From: Agreia sp. VKM Ac-1783
GTDB lineage: Bacteria; Actinomycetota; Actinomycetes; Actinomycetales; Microbacteriaceae
Reading direction: 5' to 3'
Length of the DNA: 64,000 bases
Assembly (NCBI RefSeq): GCF_900177765.1
Contig: NZ_FXWI01000003.1
Location: 682,001 to 746,000, forward strand
The position numbers and the translations under genes were made by a program. The notes under the pieces were generated by a model. That model had not been told where the DNA came from. It saw only the letters and a program-made list of their open reading frames with translations, and did not search any database. Below, piece by piece: positions 56,488-64,000 of this stretch. The first letter of the stretch is position 1. Each line of letters opens with the position of its first letter.

Positions 56488-57604
56488 TGCTCCGGGTCTG
56501 ATGACCCGGGCCTGCTGCGTCCCGTGGAGTTCTCCACGGTCGACGCAGTGTCAGCCGTGCGAAGAGCCACTCGAGGGGTCCCTGCGCGAACCGCAGCCTC
56601 CATGCGGTGGCGAACACGAGCGTGCCGATTGCGAGGCTGAGAAAGAGAGTCCACGAGAACGCGTCGTCGGGCGCCTCGGGGTGGAGCACGTCGACCGCCG
56701 CGATGGCGAGGACCTGCGCCGTGTAGATGCTCAGCGGCATCGCTCCGGCGGCGATCAGAGGCGATAGGGCGGTGCGCCCGACGGCGGTTCTCAGACGCCC
56801 GACGATGGCGACGAGGAGCCCGATCACCGCGAGGGCGAGTGCTCCCGACGAGATCGCCTCCATCGTCGTGTCGGTGTGTGCCACGACGGGGTCGCCGAAG
56901 GCATCCGACAGCCCGTATCCGAGAGCGGCGGCGACGACGCCACCGACGATGATGGTGAGCTGAACCCGAGGACGGGTGACTCCGAACCGGGCGACGGCGA
57001 GGCCCGCGAGTACATAGGCCAACCAGACCGGCGCTGGATAGTAGGAGTCGAGCCAGGAGAGGGGCACGGCGAGAGGGTTGTCAGCGGATATCGGCATCGG
57101 GCCGTCCCACGATGTGGCGTCGACGAGCGCTTCGACCACAGCGGGACCGAGGAGCGCGCAGACGACGGCCAGGGCAGCCAGAACCCAGCGGTTCAGGAAC
57201 AGCAGCGGCAGACAGATCAGAAAGAGAAAGCCGTACGAGTCGAGGATGATCGCGATATTTGTCTCGAGCAGCCAGAGACCGAGCCCGAGCGCGATCAGAA
57301 GAAGTGCCCGGATGGCGATCGACAGTCGGGCGCGCGTGCGTGACGCAGCCGCGACGCGGGCGACCGGATGCTGTCCTCCCGTCATCAGCCCGAGTGAGAT
57401 CCCGGCAAGGGTGGCGAAGAGAATCGAGCTGCGGCCGTCATAGAACGAGTTGCCGTCGCCGGGAAGAGTGTGGGCGGCGAGCATGCCGAGGATGGCGAGC
57501 CCCCGTGCGGCGTCGAGACCCGGGATGCGGGTATCGCCGAGTCGAGAGACGACGACGGCGGGGCCGCCCCGAAGGACGACCCCGCCGTTGCTGTCTGTCG
57601 ACAC
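56471..57604 (-). CDS. DUF418 / heparan-alpha-glucosaminide N-acetyltransferase-like membrane protein
   Basis: A 377-residue membrane protein with about eight to ten spans. It opens [20 protein letters not shown], a pattern shared by acyltransferase-like membrane proteins, and its last third ([39 protein letters not shown]) matches the DUF418 family. Substrate unknown. The GTG at 57604 has a TAGCTT box 7 nt upstream. Its last 17 nt overlap the end of guaA tail-to-tail. Confidence 0.75.
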   Translation of the reverse strand: MSTDSNGGVVLRGGPAVVVSRLGDTRIPGLDAARGLAILGMLAAHTLPGDGNSFYDGRSSILFATLAGISLGLMTGGQHPVARVAAASRTRARLSIAIRALLLIALGLGLWLLETNIAIILDSYGFLFLICLPLLFLNRWVLAALAVVCALLGPAVVEALVDATSWDGPMPISADNPLAVPLSWLDSYYPAPVWLAYVLAGLAVARFGVTRPRVQLTIIVGGVVAAALGYGLSDAFGDPVVAHTDTTMEAISSGALALAVIGLLVAIVGRLRTAVGRTALSPLIAAGAMPLSIYTAQVLAIAAVDVLHPEAPDDAFSWTLFLSLAIGTLVFATAWRLRFAQGPLEWLFARLTLRRPWRTPRDAAGPGHQTRSTTPTR

Positions 57605-57611
57605 TGTCTAG

Positions 57612-57617
57612 AAGCTA
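57612..57617 (-). promoter_or_regulatory. -10 box predicting a leaderless DUF418 transcript
   Basis: On the reverse strand TAGCTT lies 7 nt before the GTG at 57604. It overlaps the stop codon of the upstream Bax-inhibitor family gene. Confidence 0.45.
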
Positions 57618-58400
57618 GTTGCGGAAGATCGCGATGAGACGAAGCAACTCGACGTAGAGCCACACGAGCGTGACGGTCAAGCCGAAGGCCGCCGACCATC
57701 CGTACTTACGCGGCGCCCCGGACTTGACTCCACGCTGTACGAAGTCGAAGTCGAGAACCAGCGAGTAGGCGGCCATGATCACGGCGAGCACGCCGATGAT
57801 GATGCCGAAGATACCGGAGCGCAGGCCGAACACGTTGTCGGCGGGGAATACGCCGGCGATCATGAGCACGAAGTTGAGCAGCGAGAAGACCGCGTAACCG
57901 ACCATGGCGATCAAGAAGATCTTAGTAGCCCGCTTGGACGCGCGGATCTTGCCGTTGGCGAAGAGCGCCAGGGTGGTACCGAACACGGCGAGCGTGGCAA
58001 GCACGGCCTGCACGACGATGCCCTCGTACCTGGTCTCGAAGAACGCCGAGATTCCGCCGACGAAGAGACCTTCTGCCGCGGCGTAACCGATGATCAGCGC
58101 GGGAGAAGGCTCACGCTTGAACGAGTTGACGAGGCCGAGCACGAGGCCGACGATGGCCCCGACGACGAGCAGGCCGGGCACGATCCAGCCGACGACGGCG
58201 CCGGCCAGAAGCACGCCGAACAGCAGCGCTGTCTTGACGATCGCGTCGTCGTAGGTCATGCGCGAGGTGTCTGCCGGTGTGGCAGACGGGCGCTCGTAGA
58301 GGTCTTGCAGCTGTGTGCTCGACATCGTGGGCGCAGCGTCAGCGGCACCCTTTCCGTTGAAAACAGGGTTGCGTGTGAACGCGGGGTTCGCCGACGGCAT
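57615..58400 (-). CDS. Bax inhibitor-1/YccA family membrane protein
   Basis: A 261-residue protein with a hydrophilic N-terminal ~50 residues and seven predicted spans. MTYDDAIVKTALLFGVLLAG, GYAAAEGLFVGGISAFFETR and AAYSLVLDFDFVQRGVKSGA are typical of the actinobacterial YccA/BI-1-like family, whose eukaryotic relatives are calcium-leak channels. The bacterial role is not established. AGAGGAACTC precedes the ATG at 58400. Confidence 0.87.
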   Translation of the reverse strand: MPSANPAFTRNPVFNGKGAADAAPTMSSTQLQDLYERPSATPADTSRMTYDDAIVKTALLFGVLLAGAVVGWIVPGLLVVGAIVGLVLGLVNSFKREPSPALIIGYAAAEGLFVGGISAFFETRYEGIVVQAVLATLAVFGTTLALFANGKIRASKRATKIFLIAMVGYAVFSLLNFVLMIAGVFPADNVFGLRSGIFGIIIGVLAVIMAAYSLVLDFDFVQRGVKSGAPRKYGWSAAFGLTVTLVWLYVELLRLIAIFRN

Positions 58401-58515
58401 GAGTTCCTCTTGTACGTAGGTGGACGGAGTTCAAATCTACCGGGTCGAGGTCGCCTGCTGCCCGTGAATGTGGGCATTTCGCAGGCTTTCCGCGCAGGGC
58501 GGAGCCGATTCGCAC

Positions 58516-58521
58516 TACCGT
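58516..58521 (+). promoter_or_regulatory. -10 box predicting a leaderless GDPD transcript
   Basis: TACCGT lies 6 nt before the GTG at 58528. It favours that start over the in-frame ATG at 58468, which would add 20 residues unlike the family. Confidence 0.45.
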
Positions 58522-58527
58522 GGTGGC

Positions 58528-59586
58528 GTGACTTCAGCCCGTCTGCCCCTCGTCATCGGACATCGGGGCGCTCCGGGGTACCGCCCCGAACACACTCTCC
58601 CGTCGTATGAATTGGCCATCGCGCTCGGTGCCGATGCCGTCGAACCCGACATCGTCGCATCCCGAGACGGAATCCTCGTGCTGCGGCACGAGAACGAGAT
58701 CTCGGGAACCACCGACGTGGCGTCTCGCGCCGAGTTCGCCTCGCGCCGCACGACCAAGACGATCGACGAGGCGCGGCAGACCGGCTGGTTCACCGAGGAC
58801 TTCACCTGGGCAGAGCTGTCGACGCTGCGCAGTCGTGAGCGTCTGCCTAAGATCCGGCAGTCGAGCGCATCGTACGATCTGCAGTCGCCGATCATGCGTC
58901 TGTCGGAACTGCTGCACGTTCTCGATCGCGCCAGAGAGGAGTCAGATCGCCCGATCGGGCTCGTGGCCGAGATCAAGCACGCCGCGTACTTCGACTCGAT
59001 CGGCCTCCCGCTCGACGAGTTGGTGGCGGCCGAGTTGACGGCGGCCGGATGGAACTCTGACGACGGCCGTCTCACCGTCGAATCGTTCGAGAAGACGGTA
59101 CTCGATCAGCTGAGGAGCAGAGGGCTTCGGTCGAAGAACGTCTTTCTGCTCGAGGCGGCCGGGTCACCGCCCGACCTCGTGGCCCGGTTCGGTGCGGACG
59201 CAGACAGCTACGCGTCGTTCCTCACCCGCGATGGCCTCCGGATGCTGCGGCGCGATATCGAGGGAATCAGCGTCGACAGGCGCATGATTCTTCCCCGCAC
59301 AGATCCGGACTCGGGGGCCGTGTCGTCGGTCCTCGTCGACGATGCGCACGCCGCGGGTCTCGAGATCTACTCCTGGACTCTCCGGCCGGAGAACAGATTC
59401 CTCGACCGCGCCCTGCGTCGAGGCAGCGACCCCTCGGCATTCGGCGATTGGCAGAGAGACTTCGCGCTGATTCTCGCCACGGGCGTCGACGGGGTGTTCG
59501 CCGACCACGTGGATCTCGCGATCGCGGCCCGGAACGCAGCGTCGCCGTCGTTCGAGCCGCGGGGAACTGTCGGAGGATCGGCTTAA
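58528..59586 (+). CDS. Glycerophosphodiester phosphodiesterase family protein
   Basis: Hydrolyses glycerophosphodiesters to glycerol 3-phosphate and an alcohol; with glpD nearby this could supply its substrate. The 352-residue product begins with the catalytic IGHRGAPGYRPEHTLPSYE, then GADAVEPDIVASRDGILVLR with the metal-binding Glu and Asp and the catalytic HEN, and ends with EIYSWTLRPENRF and GVDGVFADHVDLA. No signal peptide is seen with the GTG at 58528, so it is probably cytoplasmic. Confidence 0.9.
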   Translation: MTSARLPLVIGHRGAPGYRPEHTLPSYELAIALGADAVEPDIVASRDGILVLRHENEISGTTDVASRAEFASRRTTKTIDEARQTGWFTEDFTWAELSTLRSRERLPKIRQSSASYDLQSPIMRLSELLHVLDRAREESDRPIGLVAEIKHAAYFDSIGLPLDELVAAELTAAGWNSDDGRLTVESFEKTVLDQLRSRGLRSKNVFLLEAAGSPPDLVARFGADADSYASFLTRDGLRMLRRDIEGISVDRRMILPRTDPDSGAVSSVLVDDAHAAGLEIYSWTLRPENRFLDRALRRGSDPSAFGDWQRDFALILATGVDGVFADHVDLAIAARNAASPSFEPRGTVGGSA

Positions 59587-59589
59587 ACT
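59584..59589 (+). promoter_or_regulatory. -10 box just upstream of the helicase gene
   Basis: TAAACT overlaps the stop of the preceding gene and lies 9 nt before the ATG at 59599, leaving a leader of only two or three nucleotides if used. Confidence 0.4.
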
Positions 59590-59598
59590 GGAGCCGAC

Positions 59599-62013
59599 AT
59601 GACAAGCCTCTTCGATCTCCCCTCGACCGACTCCGGCGCCACCGGCCTGAAGCCCGTCATCCTCGACGGGCACGGGCAGAGTGCCGCACAGAGCGACCTG
59701 CTCGACGGTCTCAATCCCGAGCAACGCGAGGCGGTCGAGTACCGCGGCCCCGCGCTGCTCATCGTCGCGGGCGCAGGGTCGGGCAAGACTCGTGTTCTCA
59801 CGCATCGCGTGGCGAGTCTGATCGAGAGCCGTGAGGCGTGGCCGAGCCAGATTCTGGCGATCACCTTCACGAACAAGGCCGCCGCCGAGATGCGCGAGCG
59901 CGTCGAACAGCTGCTGGGCCAGGCGTCTCAGGGAATGTGGATCTCGACGTTCCACTCGGCGTGCGTGCGGATTCTTCGCAGGGAGGCCGAGAATTTCGGC
60001 TTCACCAAGAGCTTCACCATCTACGACTCCGCCGACAGTCGCGTTCTGATCAAGCGCATCATCAAGGAGCTGCAGGCCGACACCTTCGGGTTCACCGTCG
60101 GCTCCGTCTCGGCCAAGATCTCGAAGCTCAAGAACGAGCTCGCCGACGTCGAGAGCTACGCCCGCACCGCCAACTTCGCCGACCCCCAAGAGTCGCTCTT
60201 CGTCGAGATCTTCCGTCAGTACACACGCAGCCTGCAGGCGGCCAACGCGTTCGACTTCGACGACCTGATCAGCCAGACCGTCTTCCTGTTCCGCGCCTTC
60301 CCTCGGGTAGCAGAGCAGTATCGGCGCCGGTTCAGGCACATCCTGGTCGACGAGTATCAAGACACGAACCATGCGCAGTACTCGCTCATTCGCGAGCTCA
60401 CCCTCTCGCCCGGATCTGTCGACCCCGGGCAGCCACCCGTCGAGGGTGCGTCGCTCACCGTGGTCGGAGACTCCGATCAGTCGATCTACGCGTTCCGCGG
60501 AGCCGACATCCGCAACATCGTCGAGTTCGAACGCGACTATCCGGGCGCCAAGGTCGTGCTCCTCGAACAGAACTACCGGTCGACCCAGAACATCCTCTCT
60601 GCGGCCAACGCGGTGATCTCGAACAACTTCGACCGCAAAGACAAGAAGTTGTGGACCGCGATCGGTGATGGCGACAGGATCCTCGGCTACACGGGCTATT
60701 CCGGCCACGACGAGGCGCAGTTCGTCGCCGACGAGATCGCGAAGCTGCACGACGCCGGCACGGCCTATAAAGACATCGCCGTCTTCTATCGAACGAACGC
60801 GCAGACGCGTGCGCTCGAAGAGATCTTCATCAGGTCGGCTCTTCCCTACCGCGTGCTCGGTGGAACGAAGTTCTACGAGCGCGCCGAGATCAAAGACGTG
60901 ATGGCCTATCTGATCTCCGTCGCCAATCCCCAGGACGCGTTGGCGCTGAGGCGCATCCTGAACAGCCCCAAGCGCGGAATCGGTCCTGCGACCGAGACCC
61001 AGCTCGCGAGTTTCGCCGAGGCGAACGAGATCACGTACCGCGAGGCGATGCGCCGGGCGGCTTCGCTCGGCCTCGGACCGAAGGTCACGTCGGCGATTCT
61101 GCAGTTGGCCGGGCTGCTCGACGAGGCATCCGACCTCATCGATCCGCAGCGTGAACAGGGGCCAGCCCCCGTGTTCGACGTCCTCGCCCTTCTGCTCGAG
61201 AAGAGCGGGTATCTCACGGCACTCCGGGCGAAGCGCGATCCACAAGACGAGGCGCGGGCCGAGAACGTCGAAGAACTTCTCGCGGTCACGAAGGAGTTCG
61301 GCAAGAACAACCCCGACGGCGGGCTCATCGACTTTCTCACCGAGGTGTCGTTGGTCGCAGCGGTCGACGACCTCGACGACTCCAGTGGAACGGTGTCGTT
61401 GATGACGCTGCACACGGCCAAGGGTCTCGAGTTCGAGGCGGTGTTCCTCACCGGCATCGAAGAAGATCTGCTGCCACACCGCATGTCGGCGAACGAACCG
61501 GGCGGCCCGGCAGAGGAGCGTCGCCTGTTCTATGTCGGCATCACCCGTGCGCGCAAGCGGCTCTATCTCTCGCTGGCCATGACACGCGCCCAGTACGGCG
61601 AGACGGCTGTGGCGATGCCCAGCAGGTACCTCCAAGAGATCCCCGCCGAACTGATCGAGTGGGTGCAGTCTCCGGGTATGGCCACGTCGCGCGGCGGCAC
61701 GCAACCTCGCGCCCTCAACGCGAATCGCTCGTCTCGCCAGGGCTGGGGGTCTACCGGCTCCTCGTCGACGAGCGACTTCCCCCCGCTGCCGCCACGCCCG
61801 AAAGCGGAATGGGCGAACACGATCACGAACAAGGTGCGAGACAACGGTGACCTCGAGCTGGCCCCCGGTGATCGCATCCGGCACAGCGATTTCGGCGAGG
61901 GCCGGGTCAACCAGGTCACGGGCGAGGGCACGAAACGGGTGGCGCACGTGCTGTTCGAGAGCGCCGGAGCCAAGAAGCTGCTGATCAAGATCGCGCCCAT
62001 CGAGAAGATCTAG
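59599..62013 (+). CDS. pcrA: ATP-dependent 3'-5' DNA helicase, UvrD/PcrA family
   Basis: Superfamily 1 helicase for excision repair and replication restart. The 804-residue product has LNPEQREAVEYRGPALLIVA, Walker A VAGAGSGKTRVLTHR (K63), Walker B LVDEYQDTNHAQY (D251-E252), GDSDQSIYAFRGADIRNIVE, LEQNYRSTQNIL, SLMTLHTAKGLEFEAVFLTG and RRLFYVGITRARKRLYLS. The C-terminus has the PcrA-type Tudor-like domain (DRIRHSDFGEGRVNQVTGEG) after a Ser/Arg-rich linker. Length and order are normal. Confidence 0.95.
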   Translation: MTSLFDLPSTDSGATGLKPVILDGHGQSAAQSDLLDGLNPEQREAVEYRGPALLIVAGAGSGKTRVLTHRVASLIESREAWPSQILAITFTNKAAAEMRERVEQLLGQASQGMWISTFHSACVRILRREAENFGFTKSFTIYDSADSRVLIKRIIKELQADTFGFTVGSVSAKISKLKNELADVESYARTANFADPQESLFVEIFRQYTRSLQAANAFDFDDLISQTVFLFRAFPRVAEQYRRRFRHILVDEYQDTNHAQYSLIRELTLSPGSVDPGQPPVEGASLTVVGDSDQSIYAFRGADIRNIVEFERDYPGAKVVLLEQNYRSTQNILSAANAVISNNFDRKDKKLWTAIGDGDRILGYTGYSGHDEAQFVADEIAKLHDAGTAYKDIAVFYRTNAQTRALEEIFIRSALPYRVLGGTKFYERAEIKDVMAYLISVANPQDALALRRILNSPKRGIGPATETQLASFAEANEITYREAMRRAASLGLGPKVTSAILQLAGLLDEASDLIDPQREQGPAPVFDVLALLLEKSGYLTALRAKRDPQDEARAENVEELLAVTKEFGKNNPDGGLIDFLTEVSLVAAVDDLDDSSGTVSLMTLHTAKGLEFEAVFLTGIEEDLLPHRMSANEPGGPAEERRLFYVGITRARKRLYLSLAMTRAQYGETAVAMPSRYLQEIPAELIEWVQSPGMATSRGGTQPRALNANRSSRQGWGSTGSSSTSDFPPLPPRPKAEWANTITNKVRDNGDLELAPGDRIRHSDFGEGRVNQVTGEGTKRVAHVLFESAGAKKLLIKIAPIEKI

Positions 62014-62027
62014 CGTCTGGCGTCGGC

Positions 62028-62843
62028 TCAGAGCCGAGCGGTCTTCCTCGTCGCAGACCTGAGTGCGCGGTCGCGGGGCAGCTGGCGAAGCGCGCGCGGC
62101 ACCCGCGGATACACGACGCGCGTGATCGCCATGAGGCAGGTGAAGAGGCGCTGCCGCCCCGGCGACCAGGGCAGTCGGAACGCCGCCCGAACCGACTCGG
62201 GCAGAAGCCCTGCCGTGACCAGGCGGGCGACGGGCATCGCAGCTCTGAGCCAGAGCGGGCCCGCGACCGGGTGGAGCAAGGCATCGGCGACCCGCCTTGT
62301 CGTCTCGTCGGTATTCAGGGTCTCGAGCTCACGTGAGAAGTACGCGCGAAAGGCAGCCCTGTCTGCGGGCCACATCTCTCGGGGAACCTGGAGCGCGGTT
62401 CCGAGCACCGCGTAGTCCTGATAGATCTGTTCGGCCGACGCTTCATCGAGGACCCCGTAGACGCGTTCGTGCATGTCGATCGCCGAATCGTAGAGCGTGG
62501 CCGCAACCCACAGCTGCAGTCGCGGGTCGAAAGCGGAGTACGACGGGCCGGATGCGTCTGCCGCTCGGCGCACCGGTGCGTGCGCACGAGAGACAGAGCG
62601 GACGACAGCATCGACCTGCTCCGGGTCGCCGTAGACGACGGTGTAGACGTAGTCGAGAGTTCGCACGAGTCGATCGAGTGGACGTGCGGCGAAGTCGCTG
62701 TGTTCTGCGACCCCGTGCCCGACACCCGGATTCGCGATCTGCAGCAGGATGGCGCGGCCCCCAGCGCCGATGAGGGCGGACTCCGCGGCGATGTCGCGGA
62801 TGCCCAGCGAGCCGAATCGCGCGGGTGGCGGCCTGCGAGCCAT
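62028..62843 (-). CDS. DUF2236 (oxygenase MpaB family) protein
   Basis: A 271-residue protein. DIAAESALIGAGGRAILLQI, GVAEHSDFAARPLDRLVRTL and ATLYDSAIDMHERVYGVLDE match DUF2236, a family containing haem-dependent latex oxygenases (Lcp) and mycophenolic acid oxygenase MpaB as distant members. The H in VAEHSDF and HERVYG are candidate haem-region residues. Substrate unknown. AAGGA lies before the ATG at 62843. It is convergent with the helicase gene. Confidence 0.85.
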   Translation of the reverse strand: MARRPPPARFGSLGIRDIAAESALIGAGGRAILLQIANPGVGHGVAEHSDFAARPLDRLVRTLDYVYTVVYGDPEQVDAVVRSVSRAHAPVRRAADASGPSYSAFDPRLQLWVAATLYDSAIDMHERVYGVLDEASAEQIYQDYAVLGTALQVPREMWPADRAAFRAYFSRELETLNTDETTRRVADALLHPVAGPLWLRAAMPVARLVTAGLLPESVRAAFRLPWSPGRQRLFTCLMAITRVVYPRVPRALRQLPRDRALRSATRKTARL

Positions 62844-62903
62844 GGGGTTCCTTACCTCTCGGGCATCGGATGCGACGCGCGTTCGGAGAGGAACCCCGAC
62901 GAC

Positions 62904-64000
62904 TCAGTCTGTTGTCGGCTGCATGACACCCACGCTCAGCCGACGACGCCACAGTACTCCGACACCGATGAGGGTTCCCAGCGCAAGCGCCGCTCCGGAT
63001 ACCAGCAACAGGACGCCGGTGCCGGTGGTTCCGGTCTCCGCGAGTACGGGCGCTGCGGCCGGCGCCGCGGGCACCGCGGGGATCTCCGGGGTCGGCGGCG
63101 GAGCGACAAAGGTCACCTCGCTTGCCGTGCCGAAAGCGGACTGCCACGGCAGCATCCTGGTTCCGCCCTGATCGACCGGCGTCCGAGATGGGCTGATGCG
63201 TTCGACCCACACGAAGTAGCCGCTGCTCGGGAGAACGCAGTCGGGTGTTCTATAGGTGCCGGGGCCGGTCTCGATGCGCACCTCGACGGTGCAGACCACA
63301 GGGGCGCCGGCCGGCGGTTCGGCCGCGGGCTCGATCGGGTCACTGAACGGGCCGAGAAGCGAACTCTCGACCACGACGGGAATGGGCAGCATGCCGTTCT
63401 CGTCGACAGCAGGGACGGCGCCTGAGGCCGGGGGAGTCGCCGGGCGGTACACGCCCCAGCCAGGCAGCAGATCCTCGCGGCTCTCGTCGACCAGTGCAGA
63501 GACGACGAGCTCATCGCTGATCGCTTCACCGGCGGCGGCCGTCGCCGCGCTTGTCTTCGTGTTCACAATGGGCTGGAACTTCTTGGTCGACGGAACAGTG
63601 GAGGTGACCGTTGCGCTGCCAGAGGCTGAGCCCGGGCGGGCGACGAGCACCTGCTGAACGTCGTCACCGGCATTTCCCGCAATGAAACCGGAGCCGTAGG
63701 GGAGATCGGTGTAGCGCACCGCGGCGACGATCGACGCGGTCGGGTCGGTTCCCGTGGTCGTGATGGACACGGTCTCTCCGTTCGAGATCGTGCGTTCGGC
63801 CTTCCCGTCATCGAAAACAGCGCCGGAGAGACTCATCGTGCCCGAGTGGCTGCCGGGCGTCAGGACAGTAGGCCCGGTTGCCAGGAAGTCGACCGTCAAA
63901 CCGCTGGTGACGGTCATGCGGCCGTCGCTGTCGGCCGCTGTCAGCGCGACAGAACCTGTGACAGACCGCGACGCACCCGACGGCGCGTCTGCTGTGGCAA
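62904..64000 (-). CDS. Cell-wall-anchored surface protein, partial (N-terminus beyond the window)
   Basis: The reading frame stays open to the right end of the window, so only the C-terminal ~365 residues are present; an ATG near 63917 is internal. The sequence is Ser/Thr/Gly-rich and beta-like (SGLTVDFLATGPTVLTPGSH; GSATVTSTVPSTKKFQPIVN). The C-terminus has a sorting signal: LAETG, a hydrophobic span near VLLLVSGAALALGTLIGVGV, and WRRRLSVG. LAETG suits class E sortases of high-GC actinobacteria better than LPXTG. Function unknown. Confidence 0.8.
   Translation of the reverse strand, partial: ATADAPSGASRSVTGSVALTAADSDGRMTVTSGLTVDFLATGPTVLTPGSHSGTMSLSGAVFDDGKAERTISNGETVSITTTGTDPTASIVAAVRYTDLPYGSGFIAGNAGDDVQQVLVARPGSASGSATVTSTVPSTKKFQPIVNTKTSAATAAAGEAISDELVVSALVDESREDLLPGWGVYRPATPPASGAVPAVDENGMLPIPVVVESSLLGPFSDPIEPAAEPPAGAPVVCTVEVRIETGPGTYRTPDCVLPSSGYFVWVERISPSRTPVDQGGTRMLPWQSAFGTASEVTFVAPPPTPEIPAVPAAPAAAPVLAETGTTGTGVLLLVSGAALALGTLIGVGVLWRRRLSVGVMQPTTD

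Noticed and set aside
58468-58527. Upstream ATG for the glycerophosphodiesterase
   Set aside because: The extra 20 residues do not look like a signal peptide or the family N-terminus, and the -10 box fits the GTG at 58528.
59164-61947. A 927-codon reverse-strand open frame
   Set aside because: Wholly antisense to the glycerophosphodiesterase and UvrD/PcrA genes, which are unmistakable; no recognisable domain on the reverse strand.

Overview
The window is high-GC, densely packed actinobacterial chromosome. Gene content and order fit a member of the Microbacteriaceae: GuaB3 beside GuaB, DUF3817 next to guaA, a duplicated alanine racemase locus, Ala/Lys-rich extensions on several ribosomal proteins, and many GTG or TTG starts. 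The genus cannot be settled from sequence inspection alone. No tRNA, rRNA, CRISPR array, insertion sequence or prophage was seen.

Region 1 (1-12911): the S10 and spc ribosomal protein clusters (rpsJ to rplO) followed by secY-adk-map. The usual rpsN slot between rplE and rpsH is empty and holds two hairpins. Region 2 (12950-20631): a mannitol phosphotransferase cluster (divergent mtlR; then an orphan Lac-type IIB, HPr, enzyme I, mtlA, mtlF, mtlD) sits inside the ribosomal super-cluster. Region 3 (20632-26358): the ribosomal cluster resumes with infA-rpmJ-rpsM-rpsK-rpoA-rplQ (rpsD is absent), a strong terminator, then truA and rplM-rpsI. The rpsM leader can fold into a three-way-junction RNA, and a palindromic repeat fills the rpsK-rpoA gap.

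Region 4 (26398-36615): cell-envelope precursor and tRNA-modification genes: glmM, an SDR oxidoreductase, coaA (reverse), glmS, acpS, two alanine racemase-like genes, then tsaE-tsaB-rimI-tsaD. The two racemase-like proteins have lost complementary halves of the active site. Region 5 (36625-40333): two small DUF4190 membrane proteins, a THUMP-like methyltransferase, a lone groES under two CIRCE operators, and a RarD-type transporter. Region 6 (40474-46885): a branched-chain amino acid ABC system, with the binding protein on the plus strand convergent to livHMGF plus a lipoprotein. LivH carries an unusual extracytoplasmic domain. Region 7 (47096-64000): guaB, guaB3, glpD, a KhtT/KhtU-type antiporter, SURF1, DUF3817, guaA (apparently starting at ATT), a DUF418 protein, a Bax-inhibitor-1 family protein, a glycerophosphodiester phosphodiesterase, a UvrD/PcrA helicase, a DUF2236 protein, and the C-terminal part of a sortase-anchored surface protein cut by the window end.

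A recurring pattern is a TANNNT -10 box 6-7 nt upstream of ATG or GTG with no Shine-Dalgarno sequence (at least ten genes), which predicts leaderless transcripts. The most interesting candidates are the split alanine racemase pair, the ATT start of guaA, and the structured rpsM leader.
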